A DNA stretch of 64,000 nucleotides from Pezizomycotina sp. ARF18 (GCA_002224055.1 AZLU01000061.1:142788-206787), one strand, 5' to 3'. Shown: positions 12,881 through 25,367, counted from the stretch's first letter. Translations and numbers: made by a program. Notes: generated by a model not told the origin, from the letters alone.

Positions 12881-13223
12881 CTGTGAAGCCATCAACATGC
12901 AACAAAGATCTCATTATTTCACATCAATATACCAAAGCCGAATAGGCCTTGATGTCAAGCCGTGCGAGCAAAGTCAAGAACTCTCGAAGGTTTCTTTTTG
13001 CGAGAAAAAAACCTGGTGCCGCGAGGTATTTGCTAAAATCTCACGATGAAGCGAGTACGAGCAATTCCCAGTGGAAGATTCATTGCAGAGTCTCTTTCAG
13101 AGGAAAGTCAAAGGTTTTCTCGCATGTAAATTTCGAAATTGCTATTATTTCAACAAACGATACCAGTTCCAGTATATTAAGTATTTCTAACTCATTGTCT
13201 TCGTACGTAGCGTAGCGTTGGCG

Positions 13224-13226
<3 letters not shown>

Positions 13227-13265
<39 letters not shown>
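13227..13265. repeat. T27-A12 self-complementary homopolymer tract
   Basis: Twenty-seven T residues pass directly into twelve A residues, so the junction could fold back on itself. Lengths of such tracts are unreliable in most sequencing data. Confidence 0.85.
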
Positions 13266-13266
<1 letters not shown>

Positions 13267-13406
13267 GAAGTATCGAACATCTTTTATCGCCGCCAAAATA
13301 AATAAATTAGTATTTCCCCTCAGACCGACACCTCAGCATTTAACACTTTTCCAAATCGCCAGGTTTCAATTCCAACGATCAACCGTCCAAGGTCTTGCTT
13401 GTATAA

Positions 13407-13743
13407 CTCTTCTCCGAGCAGCCAAACTTCTTCCTCCCGTCGACCGCCCACCAATCCTCCTCACGCCCTGCAAGCAACGATGTTCTCCATAACCCCCAAA
13501 CCATCTTCGACGTCACGATCTACATCCTTACCGTCATGATCCTCGGCCCGCTCTTCCTCCCCTTCGTCACCGGCTGAATCATCTTCCTCGCGTTCGCCTT
13601 CTTCGCCGTCGTCGTCCCGCTGTTCTCCGTCGGCTGCTTCGGCTTCCTTTTCCTGTTCTTCTGGTCGGAGGAGTTCCGCGATGGCATACTGCCCGCCATC
13701 AACAGGCGGAGGTGGATGAGGCATGAGGGGAGTGAAAGCTGAA
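13407..13743 (+). pseudogene. C-terminal part of a membrane protein with an internal TGA
   Basis: One plus frame opens at 13407 and reads to TGA at 13741-13743. It has a hydrophilic lead, then two long hydrophobic helices: TIFDVTIYILTVMILGPLFL and, after a TGA at about 13576, IIFLAFAFFAVVVPLFSVGC with more hydrophobic residues. It ends in a basic cytosolic-looking tail (NRRRWMRHEGSES). The TGA falls after FVTG, where Trp (TGG) would be natural, so a single G-to-A change could have made it. It is probably linked to the pieces at 12066-12880. The family is not recognised. The alternative frames on both strands are low-complexity Ser/Pro or Asp/Glu translations of the same codons and look like shadows. 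Confidence 0.45.
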
Positions 13744-16700
13744 CACACGCACAGAAGGTACGTCCCAGCTAGTATTTCGGATCCTCTGGAAGAACTAAAG
13801 ACTAATATAGGTACGCCTGCTTGACTTTGTTGGATTTGAGCAGGACGGATACCTATATACGAAAGCCAGAAAAGCGACCATCCGACCTTTGGCTCCCTAT
13901 TAAATTTGTGATATATAACCCCTCTTTCTTGCTATTCTGCAGTATACCAAGTCGGTAAGATCCCAAAGCAACAGAGAGCAAAGTAGACTTAGTCTTTGAC
14001 GTTAATCTGCTTTAAAAATCTCCTCTGCGAGCACCACTAGCTAATAGCTGACCTCCTTGTCCCAGAACCCTTTCATTTCCTCTTCAATAGAATCCATTGT
14101 CGCTCGAACCTCCCTCTATCCGCCACAGCAACCTTGAACTAGATACCCTTTTCCATTCGTCCAGTAAATTTTTCTAGTTTTTTATATCCAGGAATTTCGG
14201 TGCGTGCCGACGACCTCCAAATTTATCGAAATATAGAAAGATAGAGGCGAAAAAACAAAACCATCGAAAATATTTTAAGAAACAGAAAGATCTACGGCGG
14301 GTTTATATTCCACAGCTAACATTACTCTTTTATATAGGATTTCTTCACTCTCTGTAGTCCAGAGGCAAGAAAGTTTCTCCGGTACGCCGAACATGCATTG
14401 TTCTCAGGGGGGGGAAAGCCGCGCACGCTTTTTTGCCCAGTTCCGGCGCGATTCCCCATGAAGCTTCTCTTTCCCCTTAACTTTTCTTTTCTCCCGCAAC
14501 ACCGAAATTTTTTTCCTTTCGAACGAGCTATGGATTTCATTTGGCCTTGGGTGTTTTAAGGACGAGCTCTTTTCTTTTGCTTTTGTGGAGAAGGGAATGT
14601 GGAGAATATACGAATTTCACTTTTGTTAAATACCAAGTAGCAAGCGTATCATGAGATTTTTGATTTTTATTGACTTGAATGAGCTGCTATTAGCCGGCAT
14701 ATTCTCTGAATTACCTTGAATTTCTATAACGATATAGCAATTGTTCCACTTTTTCTTTCATGCTTATAGCAATGCCTCTCATTCTTGCTTCTAGAGGATC
14801 TCGTAAAGTGAAATACGTCTATAACCGCCGTGTGCACACTAGTTAAAAGTCCCATTTGGAATATTAGTTTGCATCAACTGATGTTTAACTGTGGAGATCA
14901 AACAGCTTCCTTATATTAGAAAGAAAGAAATTCTTCCAACGGGCAGGTATTCAGAAGAACCTTGAAGCTCGAACAAATTAAAGAGAGCGCACATGTCTAA
15001 GTCCTCGGTAAGGCGCTATTCTCAATTGTATGATACTACAAACGCAGCATGTAAGAGTAAAAGATGGGAATGGAAAATACTTAACCATTACCCTCTAGAC
15101 CCACTAATAAAAGAATCTTTATTGTAGTATTACAGGCAATTTCCGCCAGAGTGCTGCCGACCGCTTAGAGATGTTAATTTCCTATTAGCAAAGAGCAAAT
15201 TCGTCAAGGGGGAAGGGCTTTGTTTCCCATTCCGAAGAAAAGCTATATCTGATGCTACATATACACTAGAAAGAAATGTGGCGATGATTTAGACGCTCTT
15301 TACAGACCACTGCATTATTCACGGCTTTTTTGCCAGCAAGAACGCCTAAGGAGAAGGTTCAGTACGTACGTAGAACAATTCAGGATAGGATATCGCCGCA
15401 TGAGAAACGATTATATACCTCGAGTGTGGAAGTACAAATGACGTTTAAGCGAAAGCAGCACGATAGTATACATATCTAGTAGTTGCTGAGTAGCTCCTTG
15501 AAGTTAATGAAAGCAGTATCCTATCAGATGCAGGACCTCTGCTTATTACCTCCCAGTATATCGCTTAGGAGTAACGTCGTTAATTCAAAGCCCACGTGGC
15601 AGGGAGAGCGGGGACAGTTATTCTTTCATGAGGAACTATTTGGTCGTATTTCGGCTCCAGAGAATACATATAAAGAAACGTGTCGAACGTCCTTTCTCGT
15701 CAAGGCATGGAGAAATGTAAATAATGTCCTAGACGTTCGAACCCGGAGAGAAACGAGAGTTCAAGGAATATGTATTACCTGCTAGAAACCAGACTCGAAT
15801 TTGTCAGGCCTCGTTCTGGATCCATATAACGATCATGATGCAGTATCAGTAAGCTTCTACGAAGAACGGTATCAAGTAGCGCTCTGGCAAGAAAGAGTTT
15901 ATAACGCCACTCGATAGACCCTAGGATACTGTTATTGTAAAAGGTTAAAGCAGCTAAAATAACCCATCGCACCGACTTTTTGCATCGAACTTTTTCGAGA
16001 CCTTATGCGAGTTCCCATGAGTTATTTTCACTATATATGCTGTTTTTATCAGTTCTAGATGGCCATAGCATCGCAGGGTAGGTAGTTTAGGTACTATGGA
16101 AGCTAAATCACTGATATGAAGAGGGACCATCTAGTTTCTGAGCCTAGGGGCAGGCATGTAACTTGGCTCATAAAAGAATACAGGTATATATTACGCATAG
16201 AAATGAATTCTCTAGAATGCTTTGTCGAAAACGGCCAGAGCTGGATCAAATCGTTGTTCATCTTTCCAGAAAGAGTAGAGTGGCATTTTCACTAGAATAC
16301 GAGAATCATGCATGGTATTCCTGTTCCGAATATAAACTTCGCGACGAGTTCTTCTGAACTCGATTCAATGGAATATACTCGTCGCTTTGGGTGTATACAA
16401 CCTTTTTCTGTTTTTCTTTAAACAAATACTACTTAAGTAGTCATTAAAATATATTTGTCTTTGAACTCGCAAAAGTATAGTCGCTGGGAAATGTATCGGT
16501 GTATGGGCTTGTGCATGAAGGTGGCCGTTGAGATCCCAATATCATTAGAAAAGCTACAGATCACCTCTCGAACTCGCGAGAGGGACCTAGATGTCCAATT
16601 GAAGCAACTTAGTCTATTAAGAATGGAGACAACCTAGCAAGGTGTGGGGAGAGTATCGGTTGACAGGCTGTTTTCTCAATATTACACTGAAATCAACACT

Positions 16701-18638
16701 TTCCCGCTCTCAAACACCAAAGCATCACGCGTGAAAGAGACAGCAGTATTAGATTCCTTAACTAAAGATCTTTCATCGTAAATTGACATAATTGAAGTTA
16801 TACTAGATTTGCGAAGTATATACTATAACGAGTTTAGACCTAACCCTCCAATTCTTCGATCACGGTCCTGTTCCGAAAAGTTTAAAAAAAAATTCAGAGT
16901 AAGGGGAAACTTTTTATGATACTCAATACAAAGTCCACGATGTTAAACTGTCAATACACGAAATTCAGAAAGCTATCAAGAAAAGCTCTTTGTTGAAGCT
17001 CCCAAGAAAAGAGCTTACGTATATAACTCTTGGAAATCTCTATATTTAATCTCCACATTCAAGAATAATAGTCTAAATATAGCACCACGAATAAAGCTTT
17101 TAGGAACGTCTTGAGTCTTGAGTCTTGACCCCATCTCCCAGTCCCGAGATAGCCCTAAAAGCCTAAAAGGAGGTGAGAACAAGCTCTTTTTCAGAAGCAA
17201 ATTAAGCATTTTTGCACAGCCCACTCCGCGGCCGTTCGGAGAGTAAAGGGAAGTAGTGTGCGCCCAAACCGCCACGCGAAAATAAAGGAGTTCGGGTGGT
17301 TCCCTTTTCGCTTCGAGCTTCTCGGCGGCACAAACTACAAGATACGACAAAGACGAAAAATAGATTCGCTATTGTTCGCGATTGTTTCCTTTCATTGTTC
17401 AAAAGAAATGAATAGTGCCGTGTGCACGTTTCAACACGATAGTTTGTGATACGTGAAAAAGACGCGCGAGCACCCGTGTGCTGTACTGTTAATTTCCCTG
17501 CTCCGATGTATAGCGTCTGCACAGCCCGTTCTCTTTAAAAACAATATGGAGAAATATATCTGCGCGTTAAAATATATTCTTCTAATCCTTTTTTATATTG
17601 GTTGGTGCCTGGATGTTTCAATGTTCAGCAAAGATTATGAAGGATAGGCCAGATCGTCCTGTGATATATATGTTTCTTGTTCCGAAATCCTTCAGGAGTA
17701 TTAACAGGGGGAGGAGAAGGAGAAGATAAATATCCACGGGTTTCCCTCCAGTCTTGGTGCTTCCAAGAAATTTTGTTCTTACAGTATTCGGAGGAACGAC
17801 TGGATTATAGGAAAGAAATCGACTGTCATGATGGACGTTTACTACGGTTAAGAAACGGTGTTTCTTGTGTGGAAAGCGGTTTATATAATCGGGACTCAAC
17901 AGATGGATTTGGACTGCTTGGACTCGGGGATCTCCTTGGCACTTCCGCAAAACTCGACTGAATCAACACCACTCCACAGTATCTCAACATTGCGACTAAG
18001 CATTTCACCGACCGCTATTTTACCTTGCAAGTTACTTAGCGAAGCAGGGGGACATCTACATCCATGGACCTGGAGGAGAAAAGGACAAGGGAAGCTGTGC
18101 TTTGGAGACATTGTTCTGAACCATGGCTAGGGATAAGAGATATCTTGGCAGGGTTCAATAACACCAAGACCTTTTCTGTAGTTTGGTTCCCAATACCTCT
18201 GAATAATCTCTTGACTATTCATCTTTATACAGGCTCTTGCATCGTATACTTCTTTCTAACAAAGAAGTACGATGTGATGTTAGTTCTGGAGGAGTTCAAC
18301 ACTTCTCACCAGAACATCGTTATACCCTTCCTACCTCTTGTCTCGAAAGAGTTCGCTCATATCGCCAACTCGAACGAACAACCCTCATTAAAATAACCGG
18401 AACAAAACGACCACGTCAGGCAAAACTCAAATAAAACGGACCTCTTTGAAGAAGCTTTTCATTAAATTCGCTCAATCACATCATCTAACTCCCGATCACG
18501 ATGCCGACTTTTTTCAACCCCCTTTTTTTCTATTGTTTACTTTCGGAAAAGACTTGGAGACAATCCAATTAAGGCTGCATATATAGAAGCTGCAAGCGGC
18601 AAGCCCCATACGGGCGTAAATTACACTAACCAAAAAAC
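13744..18638. other. Long stretch without a convincing gene
   Basis: Frequent stops, patchy A/T-rich and GC-richer segments. Open frames of 60-110 codons occur at 15483-15785 (+), 16163-16357 (+), 17015-17522 (-) and 17618-18434 (both strands), but they overlap on opposite strands and none carries a motif I recognise. Confidence 0.45.
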
Positions 18639-18663
18639 AAAAAAAAAAAAAAAAAAAAAAAAA
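18639..18663. repeat. Poly-A tract (A25)
   Basis: A homopolymer of 25 A residues in intergenic DNA. No open frame or target-site duplication beside it suggests a retroposed copy. Confidence 0.85.
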
Positions 18664-20133
18664 CAAGACCCACAGTATTAATCTCCACCAAACGTCTTGG
18701 CTTAATTACCTTGTCCTGCGAAGGGCAAATTTCCACCGTCAGCCGCGTAACCGCCTCCTTTCGAGTTTTAAATTAGCTATAGGTCTTGTCGAAAAAGGAA
18801 ATCAACAGAATAACAGAGCCAGCACTGCCCTAGTCCTTGTTCAGTCGTCGCGTCCCTTATCACACGAGGCAAATTTTTTTCTCTCTTAAAATTAAGCTTG
18901 TTAGCTTAATAATATCGACTCGAAGGATTACTTTTTCGCTTCCGCTACCGAAAAGTCTCTTTTTTCGCTCACCCTAGTTTAGCTAGGTACTTTTATGATT
19001 CGGACAAGGGGAAATTAAGGGTTTCCAAGTGCAGGTACCTTGTTAACGTTCAGAGTCGCAAAGGTCTCCCACTTTTTTTTTCTCCTTTTGACAAAAAAAA
19101 AAAAAAAGAAAAAGAAAATGGAGATAACGTGAGCTGGGTAGTTACTGAGGGGAATATATGTAAGTATTCGTAGAGTGTAGAATGAGCTATTCGGAGATTA
19201 AGTAGTGAATTTATTCGTAGCAATAGTTGTAGTAATAGTTCAGTTTCTTGATATATTTTGAGTGTGCAGAAATTATAGTTATTATACGCAATAATCGTTG
19301 ATATAGAGAGAGTACAGTCATTAGACGAAAAATATACATTGAGCCGAATTATAATCTTTCTAATCTGATAGAATTACGTGGGCCCACATATAACGCTTAT
19401 AAGTTTATTGATCTAGGAACTTCTAAAAAACCGTTGAATATAGATTGTGAAGTGAATTTCTATTGACATTACGATATATATATATATATATATCTATATA
19501 TAGTAAATGAAACGGTGTTGAGCACGTATTTGAACTTAAAAAGTAGATTCACGAAACAAAGACAGGAATGTGTATATTATCGTCGAGGGTATAACAGGCA
19601 CGACGTAGACTTAGACCTCACCAATGATAAGCACGGTTTATTTTCACGTTCTAGACAGAAAAATAGGTGGAAAAAGGTATATATTGATTTTTGCTATAGT
19701 ATTAATATCAAGTGTTCGTGTAACCATACGTAAAAATATCATCAAATAAAACAAAAAAAACTCATGCTGAATAAATCATAAGTTTCCAACTTCGCTCTTC
19801 CTCTTCCTCCTGCCCACTACCGACTGATTGCTGTTCATATATCTCTCGCCTATCAACTTTCACCAAAAGGGACGGTGAGGTATAGAAGTAAAAAAGGATA
19901 TATTAACAGAAAGAATTTTATGTAGACTCAGGTTTCGTGGCTAAAGTACAAATTTAGAAGAAAGTTGATCTCCCTTCCCCTCATTTCCAAGATCGTGAAG
20001 CTAAGGTTGAAATGAAGAAAATTAAGGCAAAGTTGAAAATTTAGAACAAACGAAAAATTTCCATGAAAAAGTTTTAAATTACAAATGTACTTGAAAATAT
20101 CTTAAAAAATTTTGTTCACCTTGAACGAGAAAC
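18664..20133. other. A/T-rich intergenic stretch downstream of the repeat protein gene
   Basis: No gene seen. It is strongly A/T-rich from about 19140 to 19760 and includes the AT microsatellite. The part next to 20134 would be the 3' flank of the minus-strand gene. Confidence 0.5.
19471..19502. repeat. AT dinucleotide microsatellite
   Basis: About eleven TA/AT units, interrupted once by a C near the right end. Confidence 0.8.
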
Positions 20134-21338
20134 TTAAAGCTTGGTAGCCTTGGTGTAGTCGACGTACGACGGGTTGTTGTCACCGGAGACGACGGGGTAG
20201 GTGTACGAGCCGGACGACTTGCCGTCGTCGTAGGGCTTGGAGCTGTCATACGGCTTGGAGCTGTCGTACGGCTTGGAGCTGTCGTACGGCTTGGAGCTGT
20301 CATACGGCTTGGAGCTGTCGTACGGCTTGGAGCTGTCGTACGGCTTGGAGCTGTCGTACGGCTTGGAGCTGTCGTACGGCTTGGAACTGTCGTACGGCTT
20401 GGAGCTGTCGTAAGGCTTGGAGCTGTCGTAAGGCTTGGAGCTGTCGTAAGGCTTGGAGTTGTCATACGGCTTGGGGCTCTGACCACCGTAGGGCTTGCCA
20501 CCGTAAGGCTTACCACCGTAGGGCTTGCCAGACTCATCACAGTCCTCCTCGGGCTTACCGCCGTGAGAACCACCGTAAGGCTTGCCGTGGCCGTAACCGC
20601 CGTAAGGCTTGCCGTGGTCGTAACCGCCGTAAGGCTTGCCGTGGTCTGCGGACTTCTCACCACCGTAAGGGTGCGAGGGCTTGGAACCACCGTAGGGGTG
20701 CTCACCCTCGGAGTCAGAGCAGTCCTCCTCAGGCTTGTGGACGGGCTTGCGCTGGTGCCAGTTGGGCTTGTGGTGATCCGGGCTCTCACCCTCAGACTCG
20801 GAGCAGGACTCAGATCCCTTTCCGTGCTGCTTGTGGTGCTTCTTGACGTACTTGGTTACCTCCTTCTCGTAGGTATCATCATCGCAGTCAGAATTCCAGC
20901 CGGAAGGACGTTGGCCCAGTTGTTGTCCCACGGGTGACCGTGGTGAGGAGCAGCGTGAGCCTTGTAAGAGGCAGCAGCCTTCTTGTACTCACCAACGGAG
21001 CAGTCGGAGTTCCAGCCGGAAGGCCGCTTGCCCCAGTGACTGTTCCACGGGTGAGGGCCGGCGCTCTCGGAACCGGAACCGGAACCGTGTCCACCCTTGG
21101 AGCCTCCGTAAGGCTTGTTGTAGGTAGGCTTGCCATAGCTGTCATAGGTAGGCTTGCCAGAGCTGTCATAGGTAGGTTTGCCAGAGTTGTCGTAGCTGGG
21201 GGTGGTTCCGTAGCTGGACTTTCCGCTGTCGTAGCTGGTGGGGGCAGCGCTGTTGTCGTATTGACCAGCCGGTACCGGGCGGGCAGCGTTGGAGATGTAG
21301 AGGGCGTAAGCCGTAATAACAGACTTGGAGAACTTCAT
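20134..21338 (-). CDS. Secreted tandem-repeat protein (KPYD and KPYGG repeats), one frameshift
   Basis: A secreted, low-complexity protein of about 400 residues, of unknown function and perhaps cell-wall or extracellular-matrix associated. The start at 21338 gives a signal peptide-like MKFSKSVITAYALYISNAARP. Next come Ser/Tyr/Gly-rich repeats of the GKPTYDS type, then two copies of a module centred on W-G-(K/Q)-RPSGWNSDC. After these come KPYGG repeats with acidic DCSDSEG and DCDES spacers, and 14 KPYD units. The stop is at 20134. The codons are GC3-rich, unlike the A/T-rich flanks, which suggests a well-expressed gene. The frame changes at 20915-20917: the second W-G-Q-R-P-S-G-W module needs four G residues where three are present. 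That strongly points to one missing base. No known enzyme domain is seen. Confidence 0.85.
20232..20481 (-). repeat. 18-bp tandem repeat, 14 units, inside the secreted protein gene
   Basis: The unit GGCTTGGAGCTGTCGTAC (plus-strand sense) occurs 14 times. Variants are mostly synonymous (GTCGTAC/GTCATAC/GTCGTAA) plus one GGAACTG and one GGAGTTG. Each unit encodes SKPYDS, so length changes keep the frame. Near-identity of the units suggests recent expansion or homogenisation. Confidence 0.9.
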
Positions 21339-21974
21339 TGTGATCGTTAAATTAAAATATTAAGATATTAAGTATTAAACTAAAAAGAAGGACTAGCAAA
21401 AGAGTGGCTAGGGAAATTTTTGAAACTTTGCGTTAAAAAAAGAAGGGAGAGGACGAAGCCTTCGTAAGAGATAGTAACGAATGAGTGTCTAGAGGAGGTC
21501 CTGGTGATCTCTGGCTTTCTCAAAACTGGAGGCAGGAAAGAGGGTGTTTATATAACTTTCCTGTCCCGATGTAGCACATAGTAGAGAACCTCCATCGAGA
21601 TAGGGCCAGTGTCGCCCTACCTGGAGTGTGGCAGCATTCTTTTTTTTTTTTTTTTTTTTTTTTGATTTCTGATACTGGTGCAAAAGGGGGAGAGAATAAT
21701 TTCACCTTACCTGCAGGACGTTCAACTACCTAGACGTCGTCGGACTTTACTGCAAGGACAGTTCTGTGGCCAACACCTGGTAGGGATTAATCTGTGTATA
21801 ATTGTTTTTTCCTATTCTCTTAGAGGGGAGAGACCTCATTTTCGGCTATATCGTCCCAAAAACTGATAGTTTGTCCACAACTGGTCGCGACATTGTCATC
21901 AACGATAGCGATATTTTCTGTCGATTGGAGCAATTGCTTTTTTCTTCCCTCCTGTTCTCCATCAAGTTAGCCTC
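21339..21974. other. Upstream region of the secreted repeat protein gene
   Basis: No gene seen. As the 5' flank of the minus-strand gene it should hold the promoter. It includes A/T-rich sequence directly before the start and the T24 tract at 21640. Confidence 0.5.
21640..21663. repeat. Poly-T tract (T24)
   Basis: A 24-base T homopolymer about 300 bp upstream of the start of the minus-strand secreted repeat protein gene. Confidence 0.85.
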
Positions 21975-22268
21975 TTGTTTTCTTTTTTCACATTTAATTT
22001 AAAACCTCCGCTTGGCGAGAAAGCCGCGGGGCCCACCTGGGTGGAACAAAAGTATTCTCTACCCATTCGTCCAGTAGGAGGAGCTTGTTGTTTTTGCGAT
22101 TACGATGTCGAAATTTGTTGCAAGTGTGGGGACAACAATATCAAGTGGAGAGAAAAAGCAAAGAAACCTGGATGTTTTGGGTATTTAAAATTGTTTTTTT
22201 ACTCACACCAGATACGTCTTTCCTTGGTACGGCCTGAACGAGGTTTAGCTCTATCTTTTAGACATTGA
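21975..22268 (+). other. Open frame with a clustered cysteine motif, uncertain coding
   Basis: A 97-codon open frame contains CCFCDYDVEICCKCGDNNIKW, five or more cysteines in about 15 residues, preceded by a Thr-Trp-Val-Glu segment. The spacing could suit a small metal-binding or disulphide-rich domain. There is no signal peptide in frame (it starts MFSFFTFNL), no intron evidence, and the C-terminal third looks random. I do not recognise it. It could be one exon of a decayed gene or a chance frame. Confidence 0.25.
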
Positions 22269-23980
22269 TCGACAGCCTTAAAATCAATCATTATTATTGA
22301 ATGGTTGCTTTTTTTCCACCGTCGGTAGTTTCTTTGGTCCGCCCCGGCTTGCTGGCAAAAAACTGGCAGCAAAAGTCTGAGAAGGCTGAGAAGAGTCTAA
22401 GTCTCTGCTGCAAAAGTATCGGTGGAGACATTCAAACCCATCCCATGAGGCGCGTGTGAAGTCCGGATGCATTTCGAATGTTTAATTTCGAGCGTATCGT
22501 AGAAAAAGAGACGCTATCCATGCAAACCCCTTATTTCTGACAGCAAAGAAAAATAGATTTTCTGTTAGCTACAGTAAGCAAACTCCCAACAATTATACCT
22601 ATGTATCGTCAGCAGCAATTAAACGGAGCCGAAGAAAACTAACCATTGAACTTCCTTGAACGCAGAGCTCGTCAGTTTCGTTAACAATAATGTAATATTG
22701 TATTCGAGAGGATGTTCAAAAATAAATCAATCCTTTTGGTCCCTTCATGAACATGGATTGGTTAGGACTTGGGAGCTTTCTTCATGGTTACCATCGCCTC
22801 TATCCGGCCAAGGCCGTATGGTAATTTTAATTGCTCAATCCCGCACCAATGGTCGTCCAGTTGTGCCTCCCAAAGCTTGGCCGGGGTGGTGGAACGAGAC
22901 CTCGTTCGAATCTGATGAATGGAGCCTCGCCCGGGAGTTGACATGGTGGGTTCTCGCATTGACAAATACGCCAGATAACGTTTGAGGCGCGCCCCTTTTT
23001 TTGGTCTTTCCAACCCTGCCTCCCGAATTATCCTTTGCCACGAACTGGTGGTTGATGATTTTTCATCTTTTTTCCTCGGGGGAAATTAAAGATGCCAAGC
23101 TCGTGTGAGTGACAATCGCGTGCGCCACTTCATCTCGTTATTGTGTTTTTTGCCCTTCGAACCCACTACCCTAAGCTCAAGACGGTCTTTTTGATCAAGC
23201 ACTCGATATCATGAAAGTGTAGCTCACACGCAGCATTGTGTCTACGATTTTCGAGGAACTTTTCTTCCAATTTTTCATCCCGGAGATAGATAGCTGAACC
23301 TCAGATTTAGAGCATTGTCGGCAATAGTCTTATCGGATATAGGTGAACAATGCAATAGTAATATCTCTCAAACAGCAGGGAATCAATCGATACGAGAACC
23401 CTGTCAAAAACCAGAATATTACTATTCGGCTGCTTAAGCATGTGCTGGGGGAAGACAGCTTACCTTCAACTCACCCGTGTTTTCCATCCTGCAGCCAAGC
23501 TTGCTTATTATCCCCCCCTATGCAGCTTGCCAGACAAGGGTCCTATCCTTCTCTTCATTTCGGCTAAAAAAACTCGTGGTATAGTGAACGCGATCTTGGC
23601 GTTAATATCTTCTTTTTCCCGTAATTGAGTTTTCTGTATCACCTTTCAAGAAAAAAAAATTTCTCCCCGCAGCCAATTGTAAGAGCAGCCGCTGCTATTT
23701 CGAGCGATTTAATTTGGATAAATTATACTATCCCAAGCTTTCTCAAGATGTTTCCATAAATATGTTTTTCGATATTTTCCGAGGTAGGTTGTCCAATTGA
23801 TCCTCGTCGAGAACCGTGAACACGAGCTTGTTTGTTCCAATTATCACGGCAGATGCATAGGGATAGATGCTCGATAATTTTTTTTTCTTTTCTTTCCGAA
23901 AATAACTCCTGTAGTAGTTAGCTTATTCTGCCCTTTGAAGCAAACCGACCCAAAAAGAGTATCGTTTAGGAAAAGCGTGG

Positions 23981-24004
23981 TTTTTTTTTTTTTTTTTTTT
24001 TTTT
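23981..24004. repeat. Poly-T tract (T24)
   Basis: A homopolymer of 24 T residues in intergenic DNA. Confidence 0.85.
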
Positions 24005-25367
24005 AACGGTCGGTCCAGATTTCCTTCGATGACATGAACAACGAGCAAAAAACAACTCAGATCTTGGTACCCCCTTTTTTTCGTTACCAAAAATTAAAAT
24101 AGAAAAGATTGTGAGGTCTTTGTTGCTTTTTGATATTTTGCCTTGACTTCAGCGGCTGGACCAACGGGCCTAAAAGTCGAGAAATCGAGAAACTCTCGTT
24201 CTCTCGGAAATCCCTTCCTCCAAAACAGGAGACAATCATCTCTTTAGGATCTAGATGCCGATAAGGACAGAAGGAAGAAGAAAGCGAGAGAAAGCCGTGA
24301 AAGCCTAGCAGGGGAACTTTTTCCTTCTCAGTCAAATTTCCATGATCGGAGCCCCATGCTGGTGATGAAACAGTCTAAGTGCTTCGCAGCTTTCGTGCAT
24401 CGGTGGCGCCTGCACGAAGAATTAAAATTTGTTTCTCCTTGTCGGAACGGTAGCGGAATTCCGTAATTGAACCAACAAAAGGAAAAAAAAAGCATTAACA
24501 CAGTCTCTACGCACGACGACAGATGAGGAATTTCAATAGGCAGTGACGACAGTGGAAAGAAACCCACAAAAGAATAAATCATGAATCTCAATATGTTTTA
24601 AATCCTTTATCGGGGGTTGGAAGGACTGTCACTCACGATCTCTGATCTGCTGAGACCATCCCTTTGACCTCTCGGTAGGCTTGGAACGTATAAGCCTGGG
24701 TAGGCAGCGAAAGACGACGGGGCCTTGCGGTGATTGCAGAAAGCAACAAGCCGCGGAGCTTGTGAACACGTGAGTCGATTTTTCGTCCTTCACCGATGAG
24801 CGGGTTTCGGCGCAGGACGTTTGGCCAACAAAGATCTGCAACTAGTCCAATGCGCTTGTTCTATCCGCGTAGTGTGAAACGTCAGCGCTAGGAGAATACG
24901 AAGCTCCGGATAAACTTTGAGGGAACCGCATCCGTTCTGGGTGATTCCCGGGGCTATATTTGGAGTCTGTTTAGCCGTGCTAGTAAGCATACCCGAGCCC
25001 GAAAGCTAAACCTCACAGCCAATGTGATCTCCTTCTAGAGCATGATAAGAACCTCAAACTGTTAATGAATGATATGTTGGAAAAGTGACTCTGCGAGGAG
25101 CTCACAAATGCATGGTCGACGTCGTACATCCAAGAACACTCCGGTGCAGTAGAGTGATGGAGATCATTGGCTAGAAATGCCCTCTTGAAGTGCCTCACGA
25201 TTGATCCTGTCAGGGTATCTTGAAACGTCAGCCGTAAGCCTTTCTTGTTAAGCTCGAATCGAGTTAAAGTTCTCCTTAACACCACATTGACTTTGCAACT
25301 CGACGGAAAAGGAAGGAGACGTTGTTGGAGAATATCGCTTCCTCAAACACTCAAATCCTGAAGCTTG

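Noticed and set aside
13461-13748. Acidic Glu/Asp-rich minus frame
   Set aside because: Antisense of the plus-strand membrane-helix exon. TTC/GTC/CTC codons read backwards give Glu/Asp.
15725-15745. GTTCGAACCCGG resembling a tRNA T-arm
   Set aside because: The flanks do not pair as a T-stem and no cloverleaf fits.
20079-20789. A 236-codon minus frame rich in Thr/Ser/Pro overlapping the KPYD repeats
   Set aside because: It is the repeat array read in another frame, and repeats with units divisible by three stay open in all frames. The KPYD frame has the signal peptide and module context.
20563-21350. Long plus-strand open frames opposite the secreted repeat protein
   Set aside because: They are antisense shadows of the GC3-rich repeat gene. 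Their composition (Val/Arg/Thr/Gly only) reflects the codons of the minus strand.
24629-25285. Consecutive minus frames as one gene
   Set aside because: The frames do not join into a continuous protein-like sequence, and no domain was recognised. Kept only as a note in the intergenic entry.
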